The position numbers and the translations under genes were made by a program. Source: Bog-473 sp963828825 (lineage in GTDB: Bacteria; Actinomycetota; Acidimicrobiia; Acidimicrobiales; RAAP-2). Taken from it: a DNA stretch of 64,000 bases. Position 1 is the stretch's first letter; every line of letters begins with the position of its first letter. A model generated the notes under the pieces. It was not told where the DNA came from. It was given only the letters and a program-made list of their open reading frames with translations, and searched no databases. The DNA is taken from assembly GCA_963828825.1 (NCBI GenBank), contig CAWHGF010000001.1, positions 406,035 through 470,034 on the forward strand, read 5' to 3'. Below are positions 25,593-35,068 of the stretch, piece after piece.

Positions 25593-26527
25593 ACCCGACG
25601 CTTCAGGGGTACACGGCCGCCGTGGCCGAGACGGCCGGGCCGGCCGCGCTCGCGGGCCTGGCGGCCGACCTTGAAGCGATTGAGCAGCTCGTGCTGGCCA
25701 ACAACCAGCTGCGAGCTGCGCTGACCGACACCGCCGTCCACGGGCCCGCCCGCCGGGCCGTCGTCCTCGACCTGCTGGACGGGAGGGTCTCACCCGCGGC
25801 ACGCCGGCTGGCGGCGTTCGCCTGTATGGCGGTCGCCGCACCCGAGGTCCCCGCCGCGCTCGGCTGGGTCAGCACCCGGGTGCGTCACCTCGACGAGGGA
25901 CAGGACGAGGAGCCGGGATTGAGCCTGACCCAGTCCCGCCAGCGCGTCGGCGGCTTCGCCACGGCGGTGCACGAGGACATGTCCACCGCCGAGCTGGAGT
26001 CGCTCGAGGACGACCTGTTCCGCTTCGCCCGGATCGTGTCCGCCACGCCGGCCCTCCGCTCCGCCCTGACGGATCGTGACCTGGACGTGGCGGCGCGCCG
26101 GGGGCTGGTCACCGAGCTGCTGCAGGGAAAGATGTCGCCCGCGAGCCTTCTGCTCGCCCGCTACGCCGTGACGGGGGGGCGGGCCCGGGACTTCGTCGGC
26201 ACCCTGGACTTCCTGGTGGAGCTCACTGCGCAGGCCCGGGGCTGGCGCATCGCCCGCGTCCGTGCCGCGGCACCCATCGACGAGGCGCAGCGGACCGAAT
26301 TGACCGATTCGCTCGGATCGCTGGCCGGTGCGCCCGTGGAGCTGCAAGTGGAGGTCGACGCGTCGCTGCTGAGCGGCGCGGTGATCCGCATCGGCGACCT
26401 TCAGGTGGACGCCACGGCGCGGGGGCGGATCGACGCGCTGCGCGAGCACTTCGCGCCGACCGGCTGGGCACCGCCCGGATTCGGCCGGGGGCAGAGTTCG
26501 AATGATCAGACAGAGGGAGCAGAGTGA
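25589..26527 (+). CDS. atpH: ATP synthase F1 subunit delta, duplicated N-domain
   Basis: Links F1 to the peripheral stalk. At 312 residues it is far longer than the usual ~180. Residues ~15-105 and ~125-225 look like two copies of the OSCP N-terminal helical domain: each has a helix ending in an RxALTD turn (NNQLRAALTDTAVHG / TPALRSALTDRDLDV), then RRAVVLDLLDGRVSPAARRLA / RRGLVTELLQGKMSPASLLLA. The C-terminal part (RGWRIARVRAAAPID, LSGAVIRIGDLQVDATARGRIDAL) is the normal delta end. It starts at a GTG inside the atpF stop. The duplication is unlikely to be an artefact because the copies have diverged. Confidence 0.92.
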   Translation: MNPTLQGYTAAVAETAGPAALAGLAADLEAIEQLVLANNQLRAALTDTAVHGPARRAVVLDLLDGRVSPAARRLAAFACMAVAAPEVPAALGWVSTRVRHLDEGQDEEPGLSLTQSRQRVGGFATAVHEDMSTAELESLEDDLFRFARIVSATPALRSALTDRDLDVAARRGLVTELLQGKMSPASLLLARYAVTGGRARDFVGTLDFLVELTAQARGWRIARVRAAAPIDEAQRTELTDSLGSLAGAPVELQVEVDASLLSGAVIRIGDLQVDATARGRIDALREHFAPTGWAPPGFGRGQSSNDQTEGAE

Positions 26528-28050
26528 TGGCAGAGCTCACGATCGACGCCAGTGAGATCACCAAGGCGCTGGAGCGCCACGTCGAGGAGTACACCCCGGC
26601 CGTGGGCACCGAGCAGATCGGGCGCATCGTCGAGGTTGGTGACGGCATCGCCCGGGTGTCCGGGCTGCCCGGTGCCGCGGTGAACGAATTGCTCGAGTTC
26701 GAGGACGGGACCCTGGGTCTTGCGCTGAACCTCGACGAGGACACCATCGGTGCCGTCGTCCTGGGTGAGGTCGACAGCCTCGAAGAGGAGCAGACGGTCA
26801 AGGCCACCGGACGGATCCAGACCGTGCCGGTCGGCGACGCGCTGCTCGGCCGCGTGGTCAATGCCCTGGGAGAGCCGCTCGACGGCAAGGGACCGGTCAA
26901 CACCACCGAGACGCGCCGCATGGAGGTGCAAGCCCCCGGGATCGTCGGCCGCCAGCCGGTGAGCGAGCCGTTGCAGACCGGCATCAAGGCCATTGACGCC
27001 ATGACGCCGATCGGCCGCGGGCAGCGTGAGTTGATCATCGGCGACCGCAAGACCGGCAAGACCACGGTCGCCGTCGACACCATCATCAACCAGGCCGGCC
27101 AGGGTGTGAAGTGCATCTACGTGGCCATCGGGCAGAAGAACTCCTCGGTGGCGCAGACGGTGGCGACGCTGGAAGACCACCAGGCGCTCGAGTACACCGT
27201 CGTGGTGGTCGCCTCGGCCGGGGACCCCGCTCCGTTCAAGTACCTGGCGCCCTACGCCGGCTGCGCCATGGGCCAGCACTGGATGGAGAACGGCGAGCAC
27301 ACGCTCATCATCTACGACGACCTCTCCAAGCAGGCGGAGGCCTACCGGTCGGTCTCGCTCCTGCTCCGGCGTCCGCCAGGCCGCGAGGCCTACCCCGGCG
27401 ACGTGTTCTATCTCCACTCGCGCCTGCTCGAGCGGGCCGCCAAGCTCTCCGACGCTCTGGGTGCCGGGTCGATGACGGCCCTCCCCGTCATTGAGACCAA
27501 GGCCGGCGACATCTCGGCCTACATCCCGACCAACGTCATCTCCATCACCGACGGCCAGGTCTTCTTGGAGACCGACCTGTTCAACTCGGGTATCCGGCCG
27601 GCCATCAACGTCGGCAACTCCGTGAGCCGGGTGGGCAGCGCGGCCCAGGTCAAGGCGATGAAGCAGGTTTCCGGGACCCTCAAGCTGGACCTGGCGCAGT
27701 TCCGCGAGCTCGAGTCGTTCGCCACGTTCGGCTCGGAGCTCGACCGTGTGTCCCAGGCCCAGCTCGACCGCGGGTACCGCCTGACGGAGCTGCTCAAGCA
27801 GCCCCAGAACCAGCCGGTGCCGGTCGAGGAGCAGGTCGTGGTCATTTACGCCGGGACCAAGGGCTGGACGGACACCGTCCCGGTGAGCGAGGTGCAGCGC
27901 TTCGCGACCGAGCTCATCGAGTACTTCAGGGCCAACCACCCGGCCGTGCTCGAGGCGATCCGCACCACGGGCGCCCTGCCCGACGACGACGAGCTCGACA
28001 AGGGCATGACCACCTTCCTCGAGGGCTTCGACACGGGGAAGGTCGACTGA
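26527..28050 (+). CDS. atpA: ATP synthase F1 subunit alpha
   Basis: Regulatory nucleotide-binding subunit of the F1 head, 507 residues from the ATG at 26527 (a GTG one codon earlier overlaps atpH). Motifs: RVSGLPGAAVNELLEF, Walker A GDRKTGKTTVAVD (about 170), YVAIGQKNSSVAQ, YDDLSKQAEAYRSVSLLLRRPPGREAYPGDVFYLHSR split by the normal features, and NSVSRVGSAAQ with the arginine finger (about 370). A GGGAGCAGAG ribosome site precedes it. Length and motifs are canonical. Confidence 0.97.
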   Translation: MAELTIDASEITKALERHVEEYTPAVGTEQIGRIVEVGDGIARVSGLPGAAVNELLEFEDGTLGLALNLDEDTIGAVVLGEVDSLEEEQTVKATGRIQTVPVGDALLGRVVNALGEPLDGKGPVNTTETRRMEVQAPGIVGRQPVSEPLQTGIKAIDAMTPIGRGQRELIIGDRKTGKTTVAVDTIINQAGQGVKCIYVAIGQKNSSVAQTVATLEDHQALEYTVVVVASAGDPAPFKYLAPYAGCAMGQHWMENGEHTLIIYDDLSKQAEAYRSVSLLLRRPPGREAYPGDVFYLHSRLLERAAKLSDALGAGSMTALPVIETKAGDISAYIPTNVISITDGQVFLETDLFNSGIRPAINVGNSVSRVGSAAQVKAMKQVSGTLKLDLAQFRELESFATFGSELDRVSQAQLDRGYRLTELLKQPQNQPVPVEEQVVVIYAGTKGWTDTVPVSEVQRFATELIEYFRANHPAVLEAIRTTGALPDDDELDKGMTTFLEGFDTGKVD

Positions 28051-28053
28051 CCC

Positions 28054-28965
28054 ATGGCCGGAGGCCAAGAGCGCATTCTGCGGCGCCGTATCCGCAGTGT
28101 GCAGTCCACGAGGAAGATCACCAAGGCGATGGAGCTCATCGCCGCGTCGCGCATCGTGCGCGCCCAGAACCGCATCGCGGCGAACCGTCCCTTCCGCGAG
28201 GGCATGGAGCGCGTCCTGCGACTGACGGCGGCGGCCGACCCCATCGCGGCCACCAAGCTGCTCGGGACGCCCGAATCGCCCAGTCACGTCGGGATCCTGG
28301 CCATCGCCGGTGACCGCGGCCTGGCCGGGTCCTACAACTCGGGCGTGTTGCGCCTGACAGAGCGCATGGTGGCTGAGCACCGGGCCGCCGGCACCGAGGT
28401 CACGGTGTGGTCGGTGGGCAAGAAGGCCCCTCCGTACCTCCGCTACCGCGGCATTGAGGTGGCGCAGTCGTTCGTCGGCGTGGCCGACCGCCCCGAGTTC
28501 GGCGACGCCCGGCACATCGCCGCCGTCGTGGCCGCACCCTTCGTCGCCGGTGCTATCGACCTGGTGCAGATGGTGTCCACCCGCTTCATTTCCGCCGGGA
28601 CCCAGCGTGTCGAGGCGATGCAGATGTTGCCCCTGCCGCCGCCCGATACCGATGAGCAGCTCGCGGAGGTCGCCGAAGAGGGGACGCTCGAGGGCTACAC
28701 CGAGTTCGAGCCGGAGCCCGCCAAGCTCCTGGCCGAGTTGGCCCCCCGGGCCCTGGAGGCGGAGATCTTCGCCGCGCTGCTCGAGGGCGCGGCGTCGTTC
28801 TTCACCGCGCAACAGCGAGCCATGGCGGCCGCCACCGAGAACGCCGACGAGCTCGTTCGCACCCTGACCCGCGTCATGAACCGGGCCCGTCAGGACGCCA
28901 TCACCACCGAGATCATGGAGATCGTCGGCGGAGCCGAGGCGCTCCGCCAAGCGAAGGGAGCTTGA
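28054..28965 (+). CDS. atpG: ATP synthase F1 subunit gamma
   Basis: Central rotor shaft, 303 residues. Coiled-coil termini are typical: RRRIRSVQSTRKITKAMELIA at the start region, and NADELVRTLTRVMNRARQDAITTEIMEIVGGAEA at the end (each in family-standard order). The middle Rossmann-like part has IAGDRGLAGSYNSGV. It starts 4 bases after atpA and is followed by atpD after 4 bases. Confidence 0.96.
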   Translation: MAGGQERILRRRIRSVQSTRKITKAMELIAASRIVRAQNRIAANRPFREGMERVLRLTAAADPIAATKLLGTPESPSHVGILAIAGDRGLAGSYNSGVLRLTERMVAEHRAAGTEVTVWSVGKKAPPYLRYRGIEVAQSFVGVADRPEFGDARHIAAVVAAPFVAGAIDLVQMVSTRFISAGTQRVEAMQMLPLPPPDTDEQLAEVAEEGTLEGYTEFEPEPAKLLAELAPRALEAEIFAALLEGAASFFTAQQRAMAAATENADELVRTLTRVMNRARQDAITTEIMEIVGGAEALRQAKGA

Positions 28966-28969
28966 CCGC

Positions 28970-30423
28970 ATGACCACCACCGCACAGAGGGACGCCGCCG
29001 CGGGACCCCGCTCGAGGAGGGACGGGTCGTTGCCATCGCCGGGCCGGTGATCGACGTCGAGTTCCCCCCGCACGCCTTGCCGGAGATCAACTACGAGGTC
29101 GAGTTCGACATTGAGCTCGACGGGACGACGCACACCGTCGCGGCGGAGGTGGCCCAGCAGATCGGTGACGGGCGCGTCCGTTGCATCTGTATGCAGCAGA
29201 CGGACGGTCTCGTGCGCGGCGCGGCGGTGCGCAATCTCGGTCGCGGCATCTCCGTCCCGGTCGGCAACGCCGTGCTCGGCCACGTGTTCAACGTGTTGGG
29301 GCAGCCGCTCGACACCGACTCGATCGAGGGCATCGATGAGCGCTGGGAGATCCATCGCAGCGCACCGGCCTTCGACCAGCTGGAGCCGCGGTCCCAGATG
29401 TTCGAGACCGGGATCAAGGTGATCGACCTGCTCGAGCCGTACGTCCAGGGTGGCAAGATCGGCCTCTTCGGGGGAGCCGGCGTCGGCAAGACCGTCATCA
29501 TTCAGGAGATGATCCACCGCGTGGCCCAGCAGTACAGCGGGGTCTCGGTCTTCGCCGGCGTGGGCGAGCGCACGCGTGAGGGCACCGACATGTGGCTCGA
29601 GATGCAGGAGTCCGGCGTCATCGACAAGGCCGCACTGGTCTACGGCCAGATGGACGAGCCCCCCGGTGTGCGCCTCCGCGTCGCCCTGGCTGCGCTCACC
29701 ATGGCCGAGTACTTCCGGGACGTACAGCACCAGGACGTGCTGCTCTTCGTCGACAACATCTTCCGTTTCGTCCAGGCCGGCTCCGAGGTCTCCACCCTGC
29801 TCGGCCGGATGCCCTCCGCCGTGGGCTACCAGCCCACGCTGGCCGACGAGATGGGCGAGCTGCAGGAGCGGATCACCTCCACCAAGGGGAAGTCGATCAC
29901 CTCGCTGCAGGCCGTCTACGTCCCGGCCGACGATTACACCGACCCGGCTCCGTTCACGACCTTCACCCACCTCGACGCCACGACCGAGCTGTCGCGCCAG
30001 ATCGCCGCCTTGGGCATCTACCCGGCCGTGGACCCGCTGGCGTCGACGTCGAACATCCTGGCGCCCGAGGTCGTCGGTGACCGCCACTACGCCGTGGCCC
30101 GCCGAATCCAGGAGATCCTGCAGCGGTACAAGGAGCTGCAGGACATCATCGCCATCCTCGGCATGGACGAGTTGTCCGAGGAGGACCGCGTGACCGTGAC
30201 CCGGGCCCGCAAGGTGCAGCGCTTCCTGTCCCAGCCGTTCTTCGTGGCCGAGGTCTTCACCGGCGTGCCCGGGATCTTCGTGCCCATCGACGAGACGGTG
30301 GAATCGTTCGAGGCGCTCGCCAACGGCGATCTCGACAACATCCCGGAGCAGGCGTTCCTCAACGTCGGTGGCGTGGAGTCGGTGCTCGAGAAGGCCAAGA
30401 CGCTCGAAGAGGGTGCCGGCTAG
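28970..30423 (+). CDS. atpD: ATP synthase F1 subunit beta (one apparent frameshift)
   Basis: Catalytic subunit of F1. The ATG at 28970 reads MTTTAQRDAAAG, then the frame breaks at about 29002-29008; the next frame gives LEEGRVVAIAGPVIDVEFP, the standard beta N-terminus. One missing G in the run GCGGGACCCC restores a ~484-residue protein. The rest is intact: Walker A GGAGVGKTVIIQEMI (about 29470), GERTREGTD, DVLLFVDNIFRFVQAG and MPSAVGYQPTLADEMG. As atpD should be essential with the rest of the operon intact, I read this as a sequencing/assembly indel. Taken literally, translation would have to start inside, near 29047. Confidence 0.93.
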
Positions 30424-30929
30424 TGGCCGACGGTGTCTTCGGCGTGGAGATCGTCACGCCCGAGCAGTCCCTCCTGGCCGGCGGCGCCAGATCCATCGTG
30501 CTGGCCACCTCCGAAGGTGACCTCACCGTGCTCGACGGGCACACGCCCCTGGTGGGCGACGTCGTCCCGGGCGAGGTGAAGGTCGAAGAGCCCGACGGGA
30601 CCCTGGTGCTCCTGGCGGTCCACGGCGGATTCCTCCAGGTCGACACCAGCCCGGGCGCCGCCGCCGGCCTGGCCGAGGGCGACGGGCCGCTTCCCGGGTT
30701 GTCGACCCGGGTCACGGTGCTCGCCGGCGTCGCCGAGCTGGCCTCGGAGATCGACGTGCCCCGGGCCGAGCAGGCCCGCGACCGCGCCGCTCAACGCGTC
30801 AGCGAGCTCGGGTCGGGCCGGGGACAGGTCGCGGAGGACGTCGAGGAGGACGTGGAACTGGCCGAGGCGGAGGGCGCCCTCTCGCGGGCCGAGCTGCGGC
30901 TGGCCGTGGTCGCCGACAGCGCGGCCTAG
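30423..30929 (+). CDS. atpC: ATP synthase F1 subunit epsilon
   Basis: 168 residues from a GTG overlapping the atpD stop by one base. The N-terminal beta sandwich is clear: FGVEIVTPEQSLLAGGARSIVL, EGDLTVLDGHTPLVGDV and VHGGFLQVD. The C-terminal helices (about 110-165) are longer and more acidic than usual (RGQVAEDVEEDVELAEAEGAL). This subunit couples rotation and inhibits ATP hydrolysis. It is the last gene of the operon. Confidence 0.93.
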   Translation: MADGVFGVEIVTPEQSLLAGGARSIVLATSEGDLTVLDGHTPLVGDVVPGEVKVEEPDGTLVLLAVHGGFLQVDTSPGAAAGLAEGDGPLPGLSTRVTVLAGVAELASEIDVPRAEQARDRAAQRVSELGSGRGQVAEDVEEDVELAEAEGALSRAELRLAVVADSAA

Positions 30930-30947
30930 CAACTTCCGGCGGCCGGA

Positions 30948-30963
30948 CCGGTCTGCGGACCGG
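30948..30963. terminator. Short hairpin between atpC and glpX
   Basis: CCGGTC-TGCG-GACCGG lies between two convergent genes whose stops are only 36 bases apart. It could end transcription both ways; there is no T run. Confidence 0.4.
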
Positions 30964-30965
30964 AA

Positions 30966-31959
30966 TCAACCGAACGAGATCGAGCTGAACTCCGCCAGCT
31001 TGGCCAACGCGTGGCTGGCGTCGATCTTGCGCAGCGTCCCCGACTTGGAGCGCATGACCAGCGACTGCGTGGTGGCCCCGAACTCGTGGTACTGCACGCC
31101 CTGCAACAGCTCGCCATCGGTGATGCCGGTGGCGGCGAAGAAGCAGTTGTTCCCCTGGACGAGGTCGTCGGTCGTCAGCACGGCGTCGAGTGCGTACCCC
31201 TGTTCGGCGGCCGCGGCGCGCTCCTGCTCGTTGCGCGGGTAGAGCCTTCCCTGGATCTCCGCACCCATGCACTTCGAGCGCGGCCGCGGCCAGCACGCCC
31301 TCGGGGGTGCCTCCGATGCCGAAGAGGATGTCGGTGCCCGCTCCGGGCCACCCGGTGGCGATCGCACCCGCCACGTCGCCGTCGGTGATCAGGCGGATCC
31401 GGGCCCCGGTGGACCGCACCTCGGCGACGAGGGCGTCGTGACGAGGCCGGTCGAGGATGACCGCAGTCAGGTCACGCACGGGACGGCCCAAGGCCTCCGA
31501 TAGGGCGTGGAGGTTCTCGGTCGGCGTACGCCGGATGTCGCAGGCGCCCTTGGCGCGCGGTCCCACGGCGAGCTTCTCCATGTAGACGCACGGGCCGGGG
31601 TCGAACATGGCGCCGCGCTCGGCCACGGCGATGACCGCCAGCGCGCCACCGCGGCCCTGGGCGGTCAGGGTGGTGCCGTCAATGGGGTCCACGGCGATGT
31701 CGGTCAGCGGGGGAGTGCCGTCGCCGATCTTCTCCCCGTTGAAGAGCATCGGCGCATTGTCCTTCTCGCCCTCGCCGATGACGACGATCCCGTCCATCGG
31801 CACGCTGGCCAGAACGGTCCGCATGGCCTCGACCGCGGCCGCGTCGGCGCCCACCTTGTCGCCCCGGCCCATCCAGCGGCTGGCCGCCATCGCCGCCGCC
31901 TCGGTCGTGCGCACGAGGTCCATGGCCAGGTTCCGGTCGGGGGCTTGAATCGACGTCAC
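30966..31959 (-). CDS. glpX: Class II fructose-1,6-bisphosphatase (one apparent frameshift)
   Basis: Gluconeogenic phosphatase making fructose 6-phosphate, ~330 residues when joined. It starts at a GTG (31959; another GTG at 31962). The first part has MDLVRTTEAAAMAASRW, GIVVIGEGEKDNAPML, DPIDGTTLTAQGRGGALAV and GIGGTPEGVLAAAAL. The next frame continues KCMGAEIQGRLYPRN, DLVQGNNCFFAATGIT and TTQSLVMRSKSGTLR to the stop at 30966. The break is at about 31275, where one extra base in GCTCGAAGTGC explains it. All blocks are intact, so an indel error is likely. It is the only FBPase type usually found in actinobacteria. Confidence 0.9.
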
Positions 31960-32022
31960 CACTGGCCCTGACCATAGTGGGTGGCGGATCGTGGCTTGCC
32001 CGTCGGGCCGCCCTCCAGCGGC

Positions 32023-32028
32023 GATACT
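32023..32028 (+). promoter_or_regulatory. -10-like element of murA
   Basis: GATACT ends 6 bases before the GTG at 32035, which fits a leaderless transcript and supports that start. Confidence 0.45.
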
Positions 32029-32034
32029 TGGGTC

Positions 32035-33297
32035 GTGGATCAGATCGTCGTCGAGCCCAACGGACCGCTCCGGGGGACCGTCAGCGCAGGCGGCGCCAAG
32101 AATTCGGCCCTCAAGCTGATGGCGGCCTGCCTGCTGGCCGAGGGCAGCACGGTCCTTTCCAACGTCCCGCACATCTCCGACGTCGAGACCATGGCCGAGG
32201 TCCTCCGCGCCATGGGGGCGCGGGTGGAGCGCCTCGACAACGGGGATGTCAGTGTGACGACCCCACCAGAGGGTGACCTGGTGCCGTCCGGTCCCTACGA
32301 GCTCTTCGAGCGGATGCGGGCCTCGGTCGTGGTCCTCGGGCTCCTCCTCTCCCGCTGCGGCTCCGTGCGGGTGCCGCTGCCCGGCGGGGACGACTTCGGG
32401 GACAGGCCGATCAACTTCCACCTCAGCGGCCTCAGCGCCATGGGTGCCCGTTTCGAGTCGTCCCACGGCGAGGTGCGGGGGACGGTGCCGGGTGGCCGCC
32501 TGGTCGGCACGCGGGTCGTCCTGGAGTACCCCAGCCACACGGCGACGGACAACCTGCTCATGGCGGCGGTGCTGGCCAAGGGCTCGACGGTGATTGAGAA
32601 CGCCGCCAAGGAGCCCGAGGTGGCCGACCTGGCCTCCATGCTGTGCGACATGGGGGCGGTGGTGCGCGGTGCCGGTACCTCCCGCCTTGAGATCGAGGGG
32701 GTGGAGTCGCTCCGACCCACCCGTCATGCGGTCGTCCCGGACCGGGTGGTGGCGGCGACCTACCTGGCGGCGGTCGGCATGGCGGGCGGTGATGTCACGA
32801 TCGCCGACGCCCGGCCCGACCACATGGAGATGCTCCTGCGCAAGGTCAACCAGATGGGCGTGGCCACCGACATGGGCCCGCACGGCCTGCGGGCCAGTGC
32901 GGGCGAGCGCCTGGCGGCGGCCGATATCGCCACGCTCCCGTACCCGGGTGTGGCGACCGACTACAGCCCCCTGCTCGTCGCCATGCTCACGGTGTCCGAC
33001 GGTGTGGGGATCCTCACCGAGAACCTGTTCTCCGGGCGGTTCCGCTACGTGGAGGAGTTGCGGCGGATGGGCGCGGACATACGGACCGAGGGCCACCATG
33101 CCGTCGTCCGCGGCGCCCCCCGGCTCTCGGGCGCCCCCGTGCGGGCCCCCGACATACGGGCCGGCGTGGCCCTGGTGCTGGCCGGGCTCGTGGCCGAAGG
33201 GCAGACTGTGGTGAGCGGTGCCCATCACATCGGTCGCGGCTACGAGGACCTGGCCGGGGCGCTGTGCTCGCTGGGAGCCAGGGTGACCCGCCGGTGA
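32035..33297 (+). CDS. murA: UDP-N-acetylglucosamine 1-carboxyvinyltransferase
   Basis: First committed enzyme of peptidoglycan synthesis; adds enolpyruvate from PEP to UDP-GlcNAc. 420 residues from the GTG at 32035. Family segments: GGAKNSALKLMAACLLAEG (with the catalytic Lys-Asn), MRASVVVLGLLLSRCG, PDHMEMLLRKVNQMG, and EVLTEN-type ENLFSGRFRYVEELRRMGADI. At the loop where most bacteria have the PEP-binding Cys (PGGCAIG) it reads PGGDDFGDRPINFHL. Asp at this place makes mycobacterial MurA insensitive to fosfomycin. It overlaps the next gene by a GTGA. Confidence 0.95.
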   Translation: MDQIVVEPNGPLRGTVSAGGAKNSALKLMAACLLAEGSTVLSNVPHISDVETMAEVLRAMGARVERLDNGDVSVTTPPEGDLVPSGPYELFERMRASVVVLGLLLSRCGSVRVPLPGGDDFGDRPINFHLSGLSAMGARFESSHGEVRGTVPGGRLVGTRVVLEYPSHTATDNLLMAAVLAKGSTVIENAAKEPEVADLASMLCDMGAVVRGAGTSRLEIEGVESLRPTRHAVVPDRVVAATYLAAVGMAGGDVTIADARPDHMEMLLRKVNQMGVATDMGPHGLRASAGERLAAADIATLPYPGVATDYSPLLVAMLTVSDGVGILTENLFSGRFRYVEELRRMGADIRTEGHHAVVRGAPRLSGAPVRAPDIRAGVALVLAGLVAEGQTVVSGAHHIGRGYEDLAGALCSLGARVTRR

Positions 33298-34257
33298 GCC
33301 CGCTGCCGGCCGATCCGGCGGTCCTGCTCGAGCGGGCCAGGGCGGACGACCGCGTCGCGCTCGGCGCGGCTGCTCTCGTACGTCGAGCGGGGTGGCGAGA
33401 CGGCCACGGCGGTCGCGCGGCTCGCCTACCGTTCCGATGTCCCCTTCACCGTCGGCCTGACCGGTGCGCCGGGTTCCGGGAAGTCCACGTTGACCGACGG
33501 CCTCATCACCGAGGTCCGCGGCGGCTGGCCCGGAGCGGCCGCCATCCCCCAGGTGGCGGTGGTGGCCGTCGACCCGACCTCGCCCTTCAGCGGAGGCGCC
33601 ATCCTGGGCGACCGCGTGCGCATGAGCCAGCACGCGCTCGACCCGACCGTGTTCATCCGGTCGATGGCGACGCGGGGTCATCTCGGAGGGCTCTCGCTCG
33701 CCGTCCCCGACGCCATTCGCCTGTTCGGGGCCGCGGGCATCGGCGTGATCATCGTCGAGACCGTCGGGGTCGGGCAGATGGAGGTCGAGATCGCATCGGC
33801 CGCTGATACCACCGTGGTGGTGGTCACGCCCGGCTGGGGTGACTCCATGCAGGCGAGCAAGGCCGGGCTCCTCGAGGTTGCCGACGTCTTCGTGATCAAC
33901 AAGGCGGACCGGCCGGGCGTGCGGGAGGCCCGCCGCGATCTGGAGCAGATGCTCGACCTGGCGCGGCCGGGGGCATGGCGGCCCGAGATCGTCGATACGA
34001 CGGCGACGGCCGGCGAGGGCGTCGCCGAGCTCTGGCGCGCCGTTGCCCGTCACCGCGACCATCTGGTGCGCTCGGGCCAGTTGGTGGTTCGCCGCACGGA
34101 CCGACTGGCCCAGGAGCTGCGCCGGGTGCTCCTCGCCCGCACCGAGGTCCGGGTGGACGAGCTGGTCGTGGGGGAGGAGTTCACAACGGCGGTGAAGGCC
34201 CTCGCCGCGGGCGAGCTCGACCCCTATCAGGCCGCCGATGGCCTTCTCAGCGGATGA
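33294..34257 (+). CDS. meaB: MeaB/ArgK-type G3E GTPase (one apparent frameshift)
   Basis: GTPase that protects and loads adenosylcobalamin mutases such as methylmalonyl-CoA mutase. The start overlaps murA and reads VSPLPADPAVLLERARADDRVAL. At about 33363 the frame shifts to ARLLSYVERGGETATAVARLA, then FTVGLTGAPGSGKSTLTDGL (Walker A), VVAVDPTSPFSGGAILGDRVRM, GIGVIIVETVGVGQMEVE and VINKADRPG. One extra G in GCTCGGCGCGG accounts for it. Joined length is about 320 residues, normal for the family. No mutase gene lies in the window. Confidence 0.88.
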
Positions 34258-34278
34258 GCCCTCGTGAGCGGGTTCCGG

Positions 34279-34284
34279 TACGGT
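34279..34284 (+). promoter_or_regulatory. -10-like element of the enoyl-CoA hydratase gene
   Basis: TACGGT ends 6 bases before the ATG at 34291. This argues for that start over the upstream GTG at 34264. Confidence 0.4.
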
Positions 34285-34290
34285 GCGACC

Positions 34291-35064
34291 ATGCCTGAGA
34301 GCTTCGTCACCGTGGAGCGACGCCCCGACAACGTGGCGCTCATCCGGTTGGACCGGCCCAAGGCCAACGCGCTCTCCGCCGAGGTGTTGGCGCAGCTGCA
34401 CGCCGTGGCCACCGGCCTCCACGACGACCCGCCCGGCGCCGTCGTGCTCTGGGGAGGAAGGCGGATCTTCGCCGCCGGAGCCGACATCGTCGAGCTCGGT
34501 GACAGCGGCGCGGGGGCCGTGGGGGCGAGCTTCGCCGACGCGTTGGGCGCGCTGGCTTCGGTGCCCCGGGCAACCATCGCCGCCGTCAACGGGTATGCCC
34601 TCGGCGGCGGGCTGGAAATGGCGCTGGCCTGCGATTTCCGCGTCTGCGCGGAGGATTCCCGCTTGGGGCTGCCCGAGGTCCTGCTCGGGGTGATTCCCGG
34701 CGGCGGCGGCACGCAGCGCCTGCCGCGGCTGATCGGGTCTTCCCGGGCCAAGGAGCTGATCTTCACCGGTCGCCAGGTCCGGGCCGACGAGGCGCTTTCG
34801 ATCGGGCTCGTGAACCGGGCCGTGGCGCCCGACTACGTCCTGGAGGCCGCACTGACCTGGGCGGCGGAGTTCGCGGCCGGCCCGTTGGTGGCCCACGGCC
34901 TGGCCAAGTCCGCGGTCGACGGGGGCCTCGAGATCACGCTGGCCCAGGGGCTGGCCATCGAACGGGAGGCCTTCGTCGCCGCGGCCGGGACCGAGGATGC
35001 AGCCCGCGGCATCGCGTCGTTCCGCGAGGGCGGTCCGGGCAAGGCAACCTTCGTCGGACGGTGA
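34291..35064 (+). CDS. Enoyl-CoA hydratase/isomerase family protein
   Basis: Crotonase-fold enzyme, 257 residues, probably hydrating 2-enoyl-CoA in fatty-acid or amino-acid breakdown. The oxyanion-hole segments are IFAAGADIVEL (about 60) and AAVNGYALGGGLEMALACDFRVC (about 98). The two catalytic acids fit LGLPEVLLGVIPGGGGTQRLPRLIG: Glu in PEVLLG, and the second position in GGGGTQR where hydratases have G-E/A-T. Its neighbour MeaB hints at propionate/branched-chain metabolism, which is inference. Confidence 0.9.
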   Translation: MPESFVTVERRPDNVALIRLDRPKANALSAEVLAQLHAVATGLHDDPPGAVVLWGGRRIFAAGADIVELGDSGAGAVGASFADALGALASVPRATIAAVNGYALGGGLEMALACDFRVCAEDSRLGLPEVLLGVIPGGGGTQRLPRLIGSSRAKELIFTGRQVRADEALSIGLVNRAVAPDYVLEAALTWAAEFAAGPLVAHGLAKSAVDGGLEITLAQGLAIEREAFVAAAGTEDAARGIASFREGGPGKATFVGR

Positions 35065-35068
35065 TGCG

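Noticed and set aside
26506..30087. 1193-residue minus-strand frame across the ATP synthase genes
   Set aside because: Antisense shadow of atpA/atpG/atpD, with His/Arg/Gly-rich composition and no domain.
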